From assembly GCA_019639015.1 (NCBI GenBank), contig JAHBSS010000004.1, positions 1-64,000 on the forward strand: 64,000 bases of DNA, in the 5' to 3' direction. Positions 10,788 through 19,267 of the stretch are shown here, in pieces. The translations under genes and the position numbers were made by a program. Every line of letters starts with the position of its first letter. Positions within the stretch are counted from its first letter, which is position 1. The DNA comes from Cryobacterium sp. Its GTDB lineage: Bacteria; Actinomycetota; Actinomycetes; Actinomycetales; Microbacteriaceae. The notes below the pieces were generated by a model that had not been told where the DNA came from, ran no database searches, and saw only the letters and a list, made by a program, of their open reading frames with translations.

Positions 10788-11885
10788 GCGATTGCGAAGC
10801 GCGATGAGATTCGGTTTGCCGTTACTCAAACGCGGTATCGTCTCAAGCCACGTCAATCGTGCTGGCCTGGCAGCGGGACCAAGTTGTGCTCCAACCAGTT
10901 CCCTGAGCTCGCCAAGTTCAATATTCACACCCTCGATAAACGCGATGGGAACCTGGCCCCAATGCTCGTCTTCAACACCGAAAACCACAGCTCCAGTAAC
11001 CCCCGGGATTGAGCGAACGACTTGCTCAATCGCCGCAGCCGAAACCTTGATCCCACCGGAAATGATCACGTCATCCGATCTACCCGAGATTCTCAGTTTG
11101 CCGTCAACGATCTCACCTAAGTCGTCAGTTCGATACCAACGTGTTCCGTCATCGAGTACAAACTTCTCGTTGGTCAGGGCGGGGTTTCCTAAATACCCTT
11201 CGGCAAGAGTTGGGCCGGAAATCTCAACTGCTCCAAGTCGAGTGCGAACCTGAACCCCAGGCAACGGTTCACCGTCATAAACACACCCACCGAAAGTCTC
11301 CGTTGAACCATAGGTTCGGCTGATCTTCAATCCTGCCTCTAGGGCTTTGTCCAGGGTCTGAGTTTGAAGCCTTTGCCCTCCGATCAAAATCCGGTCGAAA
11401 CGCGACAGCAAATACAATTCGTCTTTCGTGGCTTTCTCGAGCAGCCTGGAAAGTTGATTCGGAACTAGGGAGGTGAACTTAGCATCCCCATTCATTTGTT
11501 TCGCCGCTTCAAAGAAGGCGCCCTCGCTGAAACCGTCTCGGATTACGACGGGTTCGGTATTTGCGAAAATTGAGCGAACCAAAACGTTGATCCCAGCAAC
11601 ATAACTTGTTGGAACGGCAAGCAACCATTGGCCAGTTCCGCCCAGTCGCTCGGCCGAAGCCCGCGCACTCGCAGTTGCGGCCGCGGCACCCAATGCAACT
11701 TGCTTCGGTTCGGCTGTCGATCCGCTTGTTTGGATCACGATCGAAACGTTTGAATCCACCGTGTTCGGGTATAGACGTTCTTGCAGGTTTCTAACCGGTG
11801 TAATCGCCGGTCCGCCGCCTAGTGCGTTGCGTAGCGCACCAAGAAGCGTCAACGGTTCGTCAGATACCTGGATAAGTTCGCGCAT
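10785..11885 (-). CDS. menE: o-Succinylbenzoate-CoA ligase
   Basis: Activates o-succinylbenzoate to its CoA ester for MenB. The adenylate-forming motifs are visible: the P-loop QTSGSTAEPKQV, RTYGSTET, WYRTDDLGE and the hinge region ISGRSDDVIISGGIKVS. The ending ETIPRLSNGKPN contains the catalytic-lysine context. At 366 residues it is the short form seen in actinobacteria, lacking the N-terminal part of larger acyl-CoA ligases. It follows menB by 41 bp on the same strand and ends 9 bp before menA. An AAGG about 12 nt upstream of the ATG could serve as ribosome-binding site. Confidence 0.92.
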   Translation of the reverse strand: MRELIQVSDEPLTLLGALRNALGGGPAITPVRNLQERLYPNTVDSNVSIVIQTSGSTAEPKQVALGAAAATASARASAERLGGTGQWLLAVPTSYVAGINVLVRSIFANTEPVVIRDGFSEGAFFEAAKQMNGDAKFTSLVPNQLSRLLEKATKDELYLLSRFDRILIGGQRLQTQTLDKALEAGLKISRTYGSTETFGGCVYDGEPLPGVQVRTRLGAVEISGPTLAEGYLGNPALTNEKFVLDDGTRWYRTDDLGEIVDGKLRISGRSDDVIISGGIKVSAAAIEQVVRSIPGVTGAVVFGVEDEHWGQVPIAFIEGVNIELGELRELVGAQLGPAARPARLTWLETIPRLSNGKPNLIALRNR

Positions 11886-11926
11886 ACTGCTTGGCCTTCA
11901 TATTCAGGTGGACTACACAATTCGGT

Positions 11927-12811
11927 TCAATATGGCCACGGGTATGGTGACCAATCCGGGTCGCGCTTTTCAAGGAACGAGTCTTTGCCTTCCTTCGCCT
12001 CTGCCGTTCCATATGCGAGTCGCGTGGCCTCTCCTGCAAAAATCTGCTGACCTACTAGTCCGTCGTCTACCGAGTTGAGGGCATATTTCAGCATCCGGAT
12101 TGAAGTGGGCGACTTTGTTAGTACTTCTTGCGCCCAGCTATAAGCAACTTTCTCAAGGGATTCGTGCGGCACAACTAAGTTGACCGCGCCAGCTTCATGG
12201 GCCCGCTCAGCCGAGTATTCCTGCGCAAGAAAAAACACTTCCCTTGCGAATTTCTGACCCACTTGCCTCGCGAAGTATGCGCTACCGTATCCGGCGTCGA
12301 AAGAACCAACATCCGCATCGGTTTGCTTGAATCTTGCATGTTCAGCACTGGCTATCGTTAAGTCGCAAACAACGTGCAGAGAGTGACCCCCTCCGGCAGC
12401 CCATCCCGGAACCACAGCGATAACGACTTTTGGCATGAACCGTATTAGTCGTTGGACTTCCAAAATGTGCAGGCGGCCGTGTGACGCCCCGTCGCCGTAC
12501 TCGTATCCGCTGGCACCGCGCACTGTCTGGTCGCCACCGCTACAGAACGCCCACTCACCGTCCTTCGGACTTGGTCCGTTTCCCGTCAAAAGCACAACAC
12601 CAACCTTCGGGTTGGTTCTGGAGTGCTCTAAGGCCCTGAACAGTTCATCAACGGTTTGCGGTCTGAACGCGTTTCGAACTTCCGGTCGATTGAACGCGAC
12701 TCTGCAGATCTGTCCTGTGACATCCACGTGGTAGGTGACGTCTCTCAGGTCCTCAAAACCGGCCACTGGGTTCCAAATGTTCTCGTCGAATAGTTCCGAG
12801 ACGAAGGTCAT
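11927..12811 (-). CDS. menB: 1,4-dihydroxy-2-naphthoyl-CoA synthase
   Basis: A crotonase-family enzyme that closes the second ring by an intramolecular Claisen (Dieckmann-type) condensation of o-succinylbenzoyl-CoA. Diagnostic segments are NRPEVRNAFRP, CSGGDQTVRG, the oxyanion-hole VPGWAAGGGHSLH, TDADVGSFDAGYGSAY and the C-terminal EKRDPDWSPYPWPY. The 294-residue length fits. The ATG at 12811 has a TAGGCT box 6 nt upstream, so it probably heads menB-menE(-menA) as a leaderless message. menC diverges from it. Confidence 0.96.
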   Translation of the reverse strand: MTFVSELFDENIWNPVAGFEDLRDVTYHVDVTGQICRVAFNRPEVRNAFRPQTVDELFRALEHSRTNPKVGVVLLTGNGPSPKDGEWAFCSGGDQTVRGASGYEYGDGASHGRLHILEVQRLIRFMPKVVIAVVPGWAAGGGHSLHVVCDLTIASAEHARFKQTDADVGSFDAGYGSAYFARQVGQKFAREVFFLAQEYSAERAHEAGAVNLVVPHESLEKVAYSWAQEVLTKSPTSIRMLKYALNSVDDGLVGQQIFAGEATRLAYGTAEAKEGKDSFLEKRDPDWSPYPWPY

Positions 12812-12817
12812 GAAATG

Positions 12818-12823
12818 AGCCTA
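12818..12823 (-). promoter_or_regulatory. -10 box of menB (leaderless start)
   Basis: TAGGCT on the minus strand lies 6 nt before the menB ATG at 12811. On the other side, a weaker CAGACT at 12837-12842 lies 6 nt before the menC ATG. Confidence 0.5.
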
Positions 12824-12848
12824 GCCATGACGGGTACAGACTGTTGCT

Positions 12849-13841
12849 ATGGGTACTGATTTCGCCTTGCCGAGCTTTGAAGAGTTGGTTGAATCGAGCT
12901 TGGTTGTCTCGTTGCCTTTGAAGACCAGGTTTCGGGGCGTGACGGTGCGGGAAGTCATGCTGCTTGAGGGCCCAAACGGTTGGAGCGAGTTTTCACCATT
13001 CACGGAATACGGCGATGTTGAAGCAAGCACGTGGTTGAAAGCGGCGATCGAATTTGGTTGGGGTTCCACGCCCGCACCGAAACGCGAGCTCATCGAAGTC
13101 AATGCGACTCTGCCCGCGGTGGCGCCCGACAAAGTCGCGGCTATTCTGGATCGCTTCCCAGGATGCAGAACCGTGAAAGTTAAAGTGGCCGAAGCTGGTC
13201 AAGAACTTGACGCTGACATCCAACGAGTGAAAACCACCCGCAAATACTTGGGAGACTCCGGCCGAATCAGGATCGACGCGAACGGTGCATGGAATTTGAA
13301 TCAAGCGAAGAACGCGTTGCACGCGCTCGCAGAGTTCAAATTGGAGTACGCGGAACAGCCATGTATGACAGTTGCCGAGTTGGTGGAGATCAGGGCGTAC
13401 GCGTCGGAGCTTGGAATCCCGATCGCCGCAGACGAGAGCGTGCGAAAAGCAAGCGATCCCCTCGAAGTAGCACGAGTCAAAGCAGCCGACATCCTGGTCA
13501 TCAAAGCTCAACCCTTGGGAGGAATAAACGCGGCGAGAGAAATTGTGGAGCAGGCGGGACTGCCGGTCGTGGTATCTAGCGCGCTGGATAGTTCCGTTGG
13601 CATATCGATGGGTGCAGCACTTGCCGCATGCCTGGATGAACTACCGTTTGCTTGCGGTTTAGGAACAGCGTCACTATTTGAAGCGGATGTCGTGGAGTAC
13701 CCCCTAATTCCGGTTGGAGGCCAAATCCCCTCCTCTCGCATTGAAGTTAGCCGCTCGTTCGCTAAGAAACTGCAATCGAGCCCCGACCGCCAAATCTGGT
13801 GGACTAACCGACTGGAACGGTGTTTGAGACTGCTTTCTTAG
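12849..13841 (+). CDS. menC: o-Succinylbenzoate synthase
   Basis: An enolase-superfamily dehydratase that makes o-succinylbenzoate from SHCHC. The superfamily residues are in place: the KVKVAE lysine motif, the metal ligands in RIDANGAW, EYAEQP and IAADES, and the second lysine in VIKAQPLGG. The 330-residue protein fits the actinobacterial MenC type. ATG 12849 has no clear Shine-Dalgarno sequence. The stop overlaps the stop of the convergent membrane-protein gene by 4 bp. No menH is visible nearby; many bacteria lack a recognisable MenH. Confidence 0.93.
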   Translation: MGTDFALPSFEELVESSLVVSLPLKTRFRGVTVREVMLLEGPNGWSEFSPFTEYGDVEASTWLKAAIEFGWGSTPAPKRELIEVNATLPAVAPDKVAAILDRFPGCRTVKVKVAEAGQELDADIQRVKTTRKYLGDSGRIRIDANGAWNLNQAKNALHALAEFKLEYAEQPCMTVAELVEIRAYASELGIPIAADESVRKASDPLEVARVKAADILVIKAQPLGGINAAREIVEQAGLPVVVSSALDSSVGISMGAALAACLDELPFACGLGTASLFEADVVEYPLIPVGGQIPSSRIEVSRSFAKKLQSSPDRQIWWTNRLERCLRLLS

Positions 13842-14638
13842 TCATTATTTCTGCCGGGATTTGGAGCAATATGCCCTCGATACGGTTCGGCTCGCTTCTT
13901 GAACTCTGCGCGATCCTTTTGACTCAACATGAAGTCACCGTGGAATGAGATCGACAAGTATTCTGGCTGCCAGCCGAACTCTGATTGGTCTGCTTGCGAT
14001 TGCGCCGTTAGAACCCCAGTGCGATCTTGGTTGAGGTCAAGGATTTTGAAGTTCAAACTCCCCCTACTTACTTCGGGCGGCGCGCCCGACAGTAACCAAA
14101 GTCCTTGATCAGCAAGTGTGTAACCGCCGAACTCACCAATGCCGTCGGGTCCTTGAATATTCAAGAGACGCGGGTCACCAAATCCGTATTTCTTCATGAT
14201 CTTGCCGACTATTTCAACCGCCAATTGCTTTTGAGACTCGTCTCGCAAGGTTCCTATGGTTTGCCAGGTATCACTGTCCCAAACATTCAACAGCGATTGA
14301 CCGTGGTACCGATTCGATTCCTTAACCGCGCGTGAAGTCGAAACTTTCACCCATTCGAGCCCGAATTCATCCGTGATCGCGATTCGGATGTCCGCCATTG
14401 CGGAATTGACTCGCGGTTCCAGTTGCTCGATTGTTTCGTTGGCGAGAATTTGGTCCGTCGAAAACTGCGGAACCCCCGGGAACTTACTCCAAGGCACTGG
14501 CGAAGGCGAGAAGGTTTGCGCAAGCCAAATGCCACTGGCTGTACAAAGAATTGAAGCGACGACGAGGAACACGAGCCATCCGCGCCAGCCGCGCCACCAT
14601 CGCCAGCCCAGGAATCGTCTGACCGGACCTTTGCGCAC
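13838..14638 (-). CDS. Unknown membrane-anchored protein of the cytochrome c maturation operon
   Basis: I do not recognise a family. The 266-residue protein has a Trp/Arg-rich N-terminus (RRFLGWRWWRGWRGW), one membrane helix (about 20-42) and a soluble domain of about 220 residues expected outside the membrane. The soluble part is predicted mixed alpha/beta with no Cys pair and no heme motif. GTG 14638 follows the ccsB stop by 4 bp, so it is the last gene of the cytochrome c maturation operon. A lipoprotein-like or quality-control role in that pathway is a guess from position only. Confidence 0.75.
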   Translation of the reverse strand: MRKGPVRRFLGWRWWRGWRGWLVFLVVASILCTASGIWLAQTFSPSPVPWSKFPGVPQFSTDQILANETIEQLEPRVNSAMADIRIAITDEFGLEWVKVSTSRAVKESNRYHGQSLLNVWDSDTWQTIGTLRDESQKQLAVEIVGKIMKKYGFGDPRLLNIQGPDGIGEFGGYTLADQGLWLLSGAPPEVSRGSLNFKILDLNQDRTGVLTAQSQADQSEFGWQPEYLSISFHGDFMLSQKDRAEFKKRAEPYRGHIAPNPGRNND

Positions 14639-14642
14639 CTAG

Positions 14643-15599
14643 TCACAATCCCGAATAGGTGTGAAGTCCCTTGAAGAATAAATTCACGATCGTGTAGTTA
14701 AACGCGACCGCACTCATTCCCACTAGCGCAAGCCAAGCCGATCTTGTTCCCCGCCAACCCCTCGTAGCTCTCGCGTGAATGTAACCGGCGAATAGCACCC
14801 AGATTATGAACGTCCAAACTTCTTTTGTGTCCCAACCCCAAAAGCGTCCCCAAGCCCGTTCAGCCCAGATCGCACCTGCGATGAGTGTGAAGGACCAGAG
14901 CACAAATCCCACGACAATCACTCGATACGCAAGGTTCTCTAACTGCTCAGAATCAGGAAGTGTCGCAAGGAACCTCCACCGTTTCAACCTGCCGGTCTCC
15001 CTAGACGTCTGAATCAACTGGGTCAGAGAAAGGCCTGCTCCTAGGCCGAAAAACGCTGTAGCAAGGGATGCCACGAACACATGAATTACGAGCCAGTACG
15101 ACTGAAGCGCCGGTGGCAGCGGTGTCACGGCAACGTAAAAGTTCACAGTTCCAATGCCGAGCACAACGAGTGCGAAACCGACAACGTAGGTCCCAAGGAA
15201 CTTCAAGTTCTGCCATGCCTGGATCGCCAAAAATACACCTACGATGATCGCGGATGACACCAACGAAAACTCGAACATGTTCGACCAAGGGACATGCCCG
15301 TCTGCGATTCCCCTAAATACCGCCCCAGTGGCATGCAAAATCCACGCAATGACACTCAAAGCGAAAGCGGTTTTTTCAAATCGAAGATCTTTTGTTGCAG
15401 CGACTTTGGTTTCCGTGCGCTCGAGGGTTTTCACACTGCCTTTGACGGATTGAACTGTCGCCTGGCTTTGGGATTCAGTTACCCCAGCTGCTGCGGAACG
15501 TTTTGCCAAATCCATCGCAAAAAACACAAACGCAAGCACGTAAACACTTAGTGCTGAATAGATTGCGACGAGCGAGAGGGAGTCGAACGAATTTGTCAC
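14643..15599 (-). CDS. ccsB: Cytochrome c biogenesis protein CcsB/ResC (CcsA family)
   Basis: The heme-handling subunit of System II cytochrome c synthase, which works with ResB to deliver heme across the membrane and ligate it to apocytochromes. The 318-residue polytopic protein contains the Trp-rich WWD-type signature WGRFWGWDTKEVW near residue 245 and conserved His residues in flanking helices. The start is GTG at 15599, 10 bp after resB. Confidence 0.93.
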   Translation of the reverse strand: MTNSFDSLSLVAIYSALSVYVLAFVFFAMDLAKRSAAAGVTESQSQATVQSVKGSVKTLERTETKVAATKDLRFEKTAFALSVIAWILHATGAVFRGIADGHVPWSNMFEFSLVSSAIIVGVFLAIQAWQNLKFLGTYVVGFALVVLGIGTVNFYVAVTPLPPALQSYWLVIHVFVASLATAFFGLGAGLSLTQLIQTSRETGRLKRWRFLATLPDSEQLENLAYRVIVVGFVLWSFTLIAGAIWAERAWGRFWGWDTKEVWTFIIWVLFAGYIHARATRGWRGTRSAWLALVGMSAVAFNYTIVNLFFKGLHTYSGL

Positions 15600-15609
15600 G
15601 TCAACCAGC

Positions 15610-17229
15610 CTAAGCCTTCAATTCTTTGCCATGGCGAACTGCAAAATCCGAAAGCGCCGACTCAAGTCGGGGATCCTCTCCGCGTGCGAGTGCCGCGTAC
15701 TCGATGAGCGTTCCTGACTTGGATTGCGTAGCCCGTACCCAGACTCGACGGCGAGGCACGAAAAGTGAAGTGAGCAAACCGGCTATTGCAAGCAGTACGA
15801 ACGCTAGCACCCAGCCTTGAGCTGGATCGTGGTGGATGTCGAGAGAGGCAAACCTTGGAACACTACCTGACCAGTCGGCAGCACCCGCGCCCGGGCGGGA
15901 GGTTTCGAACGTTATCGAACCTAATCCGTCTGGAAGGCTTGCGGTTTCACCGGGTTGAAGTTCGATTGAAGGCGCCGAAGCATCACCCCCGGCAACCGGG
16001 GTTAGGCCAGTTGGGTCGAGTGCATAAACGTTTTGCGGTACCCCAGAATCCAACCCGAGATCACCTTTGAACACTCTCAAAGTCAACATCGGATTGCGAA
16101 GATCCGGATGAATGGATGTGAGCGCTCCCGTTTGGAGCTCCCGCGCTGTTGGGTAGAAAAACCCGATCATTGCTAACTGACTTGGTTTGGCATCCGGGAC
16201 CCTGATCACACCGGTTGAAGTGAGGTTGGCGTCGGCCGGTAGGAAAGGAACGGAGGCACGAAACGCGATGTTTCCTTCACTGTCGCGAACCGTAATTGTC
16301 GGTGCGTAGCCATTACCGAGCAAGTAAATTTGTGTGCCACCGATTCCTAACGGTTCGTTTACTTTGATTTCGGCTTGCTGGTTCTTGGCGTTCGGTTCCC
16401 AGGTTGTTAGCAGTGCCGTGTAATCGATTGGCTTCCCGTAACTAAGAAGGTTTTGTTCTTCGTAGACCGCATTGAACTGGTCGAGTTTGAGCCTGAACGG
16501 TGAAAGTTCAGAGTCGCTGAAGAATCGGCCCGGAGTAAACGAATCGTATCCTCCTCGGATGTTTGCGAACGATTGTCCTTCTACCAATACCTTCTGGCCC
16601 GTATAGCCGAAGCCGCCGCCGAGACCGACAGCTATGAGCACGCCGATGAGCGAAGTGTGAAACAGTAAGTTCCCTGCCTCACGCAAGTAACCGCGTTCAG
16701 CCGAAACTGAGAAGGATTTGCCGTCGTATCTCGCAACCCGGTAGCCGCTCTTTGCAAGAAGTTTTTCGGCGATCGCGACTGCGTTCTCAGGGGAAACTGT
16801 TGAGTTGATTGTCGATTCGTGAGCTTGAAGTCGTTCGAAATTCGCTGGGGTTCTTGGTGGCGCCAGCCGCAAGGACTTGAGGTGATGAATCGTTCTTGGC
16901 AGCACACAACCGATTAACGAGATGAACAGCAATAAGTAGATTGCAGAAAACCAGATCGACGTGTAGACATCGAAGATTTGAATCTTGTCGAGGAATTTCG
17001 CAAGATCCGGGTTCTTGTTGAAGAACTGGATCACTCCATTGGGGTCCGAACTGCGTTGCGGCCACATCGAACCCGGAACTGCGGCAATAGCCATTAGAAG
17101 CAGCAGGATGATTGCTGTGCGCATGCTTGTGAGTTGACGCCAGAAGAATCTTAAATATCCGGTCAAACCAAGCCTTGGTTGAGTTATTCGATCTTGTTCA
17201 CTCTCGATGTGATCAAAGGGGCGTGACAA
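15610..17229 (-). CDS. resB: Cytochrome c biogenesis protein ResB (Ccs1)
   Basis: The second subunit of the System II cytochrome c synthase. The 539 residues show three N-terminal membrane helices (about 30-50, 90-110 and 185-205), a large extracytoplasmic domain and a final helix near 470-490 followed by a basic tail. The RFFWRQLTSMRTAIILLLL start and VPGSMWPQR motif are typical of the family. It starts with TTG at 17229 and overlaps the end of ccdA by 17 bp. Confidence 0.93.
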   Translation of the reverse strand: MSRPFDHIESEQDRITQPRLGLTGYLRFFWRQLTSMRTAIILLLLMAIAAVPGSMWPQRSSDPNGVIQFFNKNPDLAKFLDKIQIFDVYTSIWFSAIYLLLFISLIGCVLPRTIHHLKSLRLAPPRTPANFERLQAHESTINSTVSPENAVAIAEKLLAKSGYRVARYDGKSFSVSAERGYLREAGNLLFHTSLIGVLIAVGLGGGFGYTGQKVLVEGQSFANIRGGYDSFTPGRFFSDSELSPFRLKLDQFNAVYEEQNLLSYGKPIDYTALLTTWEPNAKNQQAEIKVNEPLGIGGTQIYLLGNGYAPTITVRDSEGNIAFRASVPFLPADANLTSTGVIRVPDAKPSQLAMIGFFYPTARELQTGALTSIHPDLRNPMLTLRVFKGDLGLDSGVPQNVYALDPTGLTPVAGGDASAPSIELQPGETASLPDGLGSITFETSRPGAGAADWSGSVPRFASLDIHHDPAQGWVLAFVLLAIAGLLTSLFVPRRRVWVRATQSKSGTLIEYAALARGEDPRLESALSDFAVRHGKELKA

Positions 17230-17965
17230 AAGAACTAATCACCGCCCCCAGACTTGAAATTATTGCTTGCCAGACTCCACTCACCATGAGCAGTCCAACC
17301 AGGATCAAGACGGCACCACCAATGATGTTGATCGTGCGAATATTCCGCTTCAACCAACTCACCGAGTTCGCGACCCAACCAAAACCTAGAGCCACTAGCA
17401 AGAACGGTATGCCGAGCCCAAGGCAGTAAATGAACCCGAGCAGAGCTCCTCTTAGAGGCGATGCCCCGTCAATGCTCATTGCTAACACCGCAACAAGAGT
17501 CGGTCCCATGCACGGCGCCCACCCCAAGCCGAATACGACCCCAAGGAACGGTGCGCCAACAAGTCCAGTGGCAACCTTCCACTTTGGTTTTACGACTCGC
17601 TGCATGAAAGTGAATGATCCAATAAAGATGAGCCCCATAAGGATCACAATCACGCCAGCAATTCGAATTATCGGGTCAAGCCAGGTCTTTAGTACTAGCC
17701 CGGCAACACCGAACAGCAATCCAAACGAGACGAACACAACACTGAAACCGAGAATGAACAACAGGATTCCGACAATCAGTTTGTTTCGATTTGCGTTCTG
17801 CTTGCTTTCTTCCACACTCGTGAAACCGCTCACATAACCCAAATAGCCGGGCACCAAAGGCAAAACGCACGGGGAAGCGAACGAAATGAGACCAGCCAAC
17901 AACGCTATCGGCACGGCGAGTAAGAGGTTTCCGCTCAAAACCAACTCGCCAATCGGGTTGGTCAT
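17213..17965 (-). CDS. ccdA: Thiol-disulfide electron carrier CcdA
   Basis: A six-helix membrane protein that passes reducing equivalents from cytosolic thioredoxin to the extracytoplasmic thioredoxin-like protein. The two redox Cys occur in FASPCVLPLVPGYLGYV (helix 1) and GWAPCMGPTL (helix 4), and the 250-residue length is usual for CcdA. ATG 17965 overlaps the tlpA/resA stop by 4 bp, and its 3' end overlaps resB. The gene order tlpA-ccdA-resB-ccsB is the classic actinobacterial System II arrangement. Confidence 0.94.
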   Translation of the reverse strand: MTNPIGELVLSGNLLLAVPIALLAGLISFASPCVLPLVPGYLGYVSGFTSVEESKQNANRNKLIVGILLFILGFSVVFVSFGLLFGVAGLVLKTWLDPIIRIAGVIVILMGLIFIGSFTFMQRVVKPKWKVATGLVGAPFLGVVFGLGWAPCMGPTLVAVLAMSIDGASPLRGALLGFIYCLGLGIPFLLVALGFGWVANSVSWLKRNIRTINIIGGAVLILVGLLMVSGVWQAIISSLGAVISSFVTPL

Positions 17966-18558
17966 TCGGCATCCTCGCTTGCGAGCTTTGAAATGATCGC
18001 ATCCAGAATCGACTCCGCTTGAATTTGACCTAGGATGCGAGCCGCAACCCTGCCTTGCCGATCAAGCACGATTGTGGTTGGCAAGGCGCTCGGAGCAACG
18101 GTTCCGGCGAACGCCAATTGCACTGCACCACTGTTTGCATCAATTACCGACGGATAAGTCACTCCATAAGTTCTGGCAAACGCTTGAGCGGTCTCTGGTT
18201 CATCACTCGTATTCACGCCGAGAAACGCGACACCGTCACTAGACCATTTCTCGGAAAGCGCTTGCAACTCCGGTGCTTCCACACGACAAGGCGCACAGTA
18301 TCCCGCCCAAAAATTCACAACGAGCACTTCACCGTCAAAGTCTGTCCTGGAGACCGTGGCCCCAGAGTCAGTGGTGCCAGTGAACTCGATTGGTTTACTT
18401 CGCTTTGAAGGGACAATTTCAAGAACAGTTCCATCACCGGCTACATAATTCTTGTTGCCACCGGAACCGTACTCGGTTGCGAGTGGGTCGGCGGAGCAAC
18501 CCGAAAGAATGACCGAAGAAAGCACAAACAGTACCGTTGCTACTCGTGTTCGATTCAT
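17962..18558 (-). CDS. resA: TlpA/ResA-like thioredoxin-fold lipoprotein
   Basis: Reduces the heme-binding cysteines of apocytochrome c outside the membrane. Residues 1-20 form a lipoprotein signal with lipobox LSGC (Cys21). A thioredoxin-like domain carries the active site C88-A-P-C91 in WAGYCAPCR and the cis-Pro segment SALPTTIVLD. The 198-residue protein overlaps the histidine phosphatase gene by 1 bp and ccdA by 4 bp, so it is co-translated with its electron donor. The ResA name is by analogy; substrate specificity is inferred. Confidence 0.92.
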   Translation of the reverse strand: MNRTRVATVLFVLSSVILSGCSADPLATEYGSGGNKNYVAGDGTVLEIVPSKRSKPIEFTGTTDSGATVSRTDFDGEVLVVNFWAGYCAPCRVEAPELQALSEKWSSDGVAFLGVNTSDEPETAQAFARTYGVTYPSVIDANSGAVQLAFAGTVAPSALPTTIVLDRQGRVAARILGQIQAESILDAIISKLASEDAE

Positions 18559-19202
18559 TAGACCGCACCATTATCGATTGAATTCGCAAGGAGTTTGGCG
18601 TTCGTTTCGACGTATCCGACCTCTTTGAACGTTTCACCTTCACGCGCAAAACTCGTGATACTCGAAAGGCTACAACGACGCTTCCTCGGGTCGTGCCACA
18701 GTTTCCTGCCCGCTAGAAAGTTCACGAACGTCCAAATTGGCATTTGGTGACTAACCAATACCGCGTCGCCACTTTCCGTCTTGTTCCAAACATCCTCGAC
18801 GACTTCAAGCATTCTTGAAGCAACGCTCTCGTAAGGTTCACCCCAACTTGGTCGAAACGGGTTCAGCACCCAAGGCCAAGATCTGGGCCGAAGCAACACT
18901 TTTGGACCAAATTCAAAAGTTTGACCTTCGAATTTGTTCGTTGGTTCGATCAAACGGTTATCCGTCTGGATCGCCAAATCAAACAGTTTCGCAAACGGCT
19001 GGGCCGATTGTTGGGCACGCTCGAGTGGGGAAGCCCATAACGCCCCGACTGGTCTATTGGTTTCGGCGAGAGTTGTCGCTGCCGCTTTGGCCATTTCCTT
19101 GCCTCTTGCCGAAAGCACAAAACCGGGTAGTCGACCATAAAGGATCCCTTTGGGGTTGTCGACCTCGCCGTGGCGAACGAGATGGATTTGACTAGCGGGC
19201 AC
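18558..19202 (-). CDS. Histidine phosphatase family protein
   Basis: A phosphoglycerate-mutase-like phosphatase of 214 residues. The phospho-accepting His lies in LVRHGEVD (RHG at 10-12), followed by LSARGKEMA, a WASPLERAQQSA motif and the second catalytic His in VLVSHQMPI. It is the first gene of the cytochrome c maturation operon (1-bp overlap with resA), a link also found in other actinobacteria, though its substrate is unknown. The GTG start at 19202 has a TAGACT box 6 nt upstream. Confidence 0.88.
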   Translation of the reverse strand: MPASQIHLVRHGEVDNPKGILYGRLPGFVLSARGKEMAKAAATTLAETNRPVGALWASPLERAQQSAQPFAKLFDLAIQTDNRLIEPTNKFEGQTFEFGPKVLLRPRSWPWVLNPFRPSWGEPYESVASRMLEVVEDVWNKTESGDAVLVSHQMPIWTFVNFLAGRKLWHDPRKRRCSLSSITSFAREGETFKEVGYVETNAKLLANSIDNGAV

Positions 19203-19208
19203 CGTTCC

Positions 19209-19214
19209 AGTCTA
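19209..19214 (-). promoter_or_regulatory. -10 box of the cytochrome c maturation operon
   Basis: TAGACT on the minus strand lies 6 nt before the GTG at 19202; leaderless start predicted for the whole operon. Confidence 0.5.
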
Positions 19215-19255
19215 GATAGCTCAACCTTGCGAATTCGATGGATGCGCTCTCACTC

Positions 19256-19261
19256 TAAACT
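19256..19261 (+). promoter_or_regulatory. -10 box of aspS (leaderless start)
   Basis: TAAACT lies exactly 6 nt before the aspS GTG at 19268, across a run of G residues. Confidence 0.5.
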
Positions 19262-19267
19262 TGGGGG

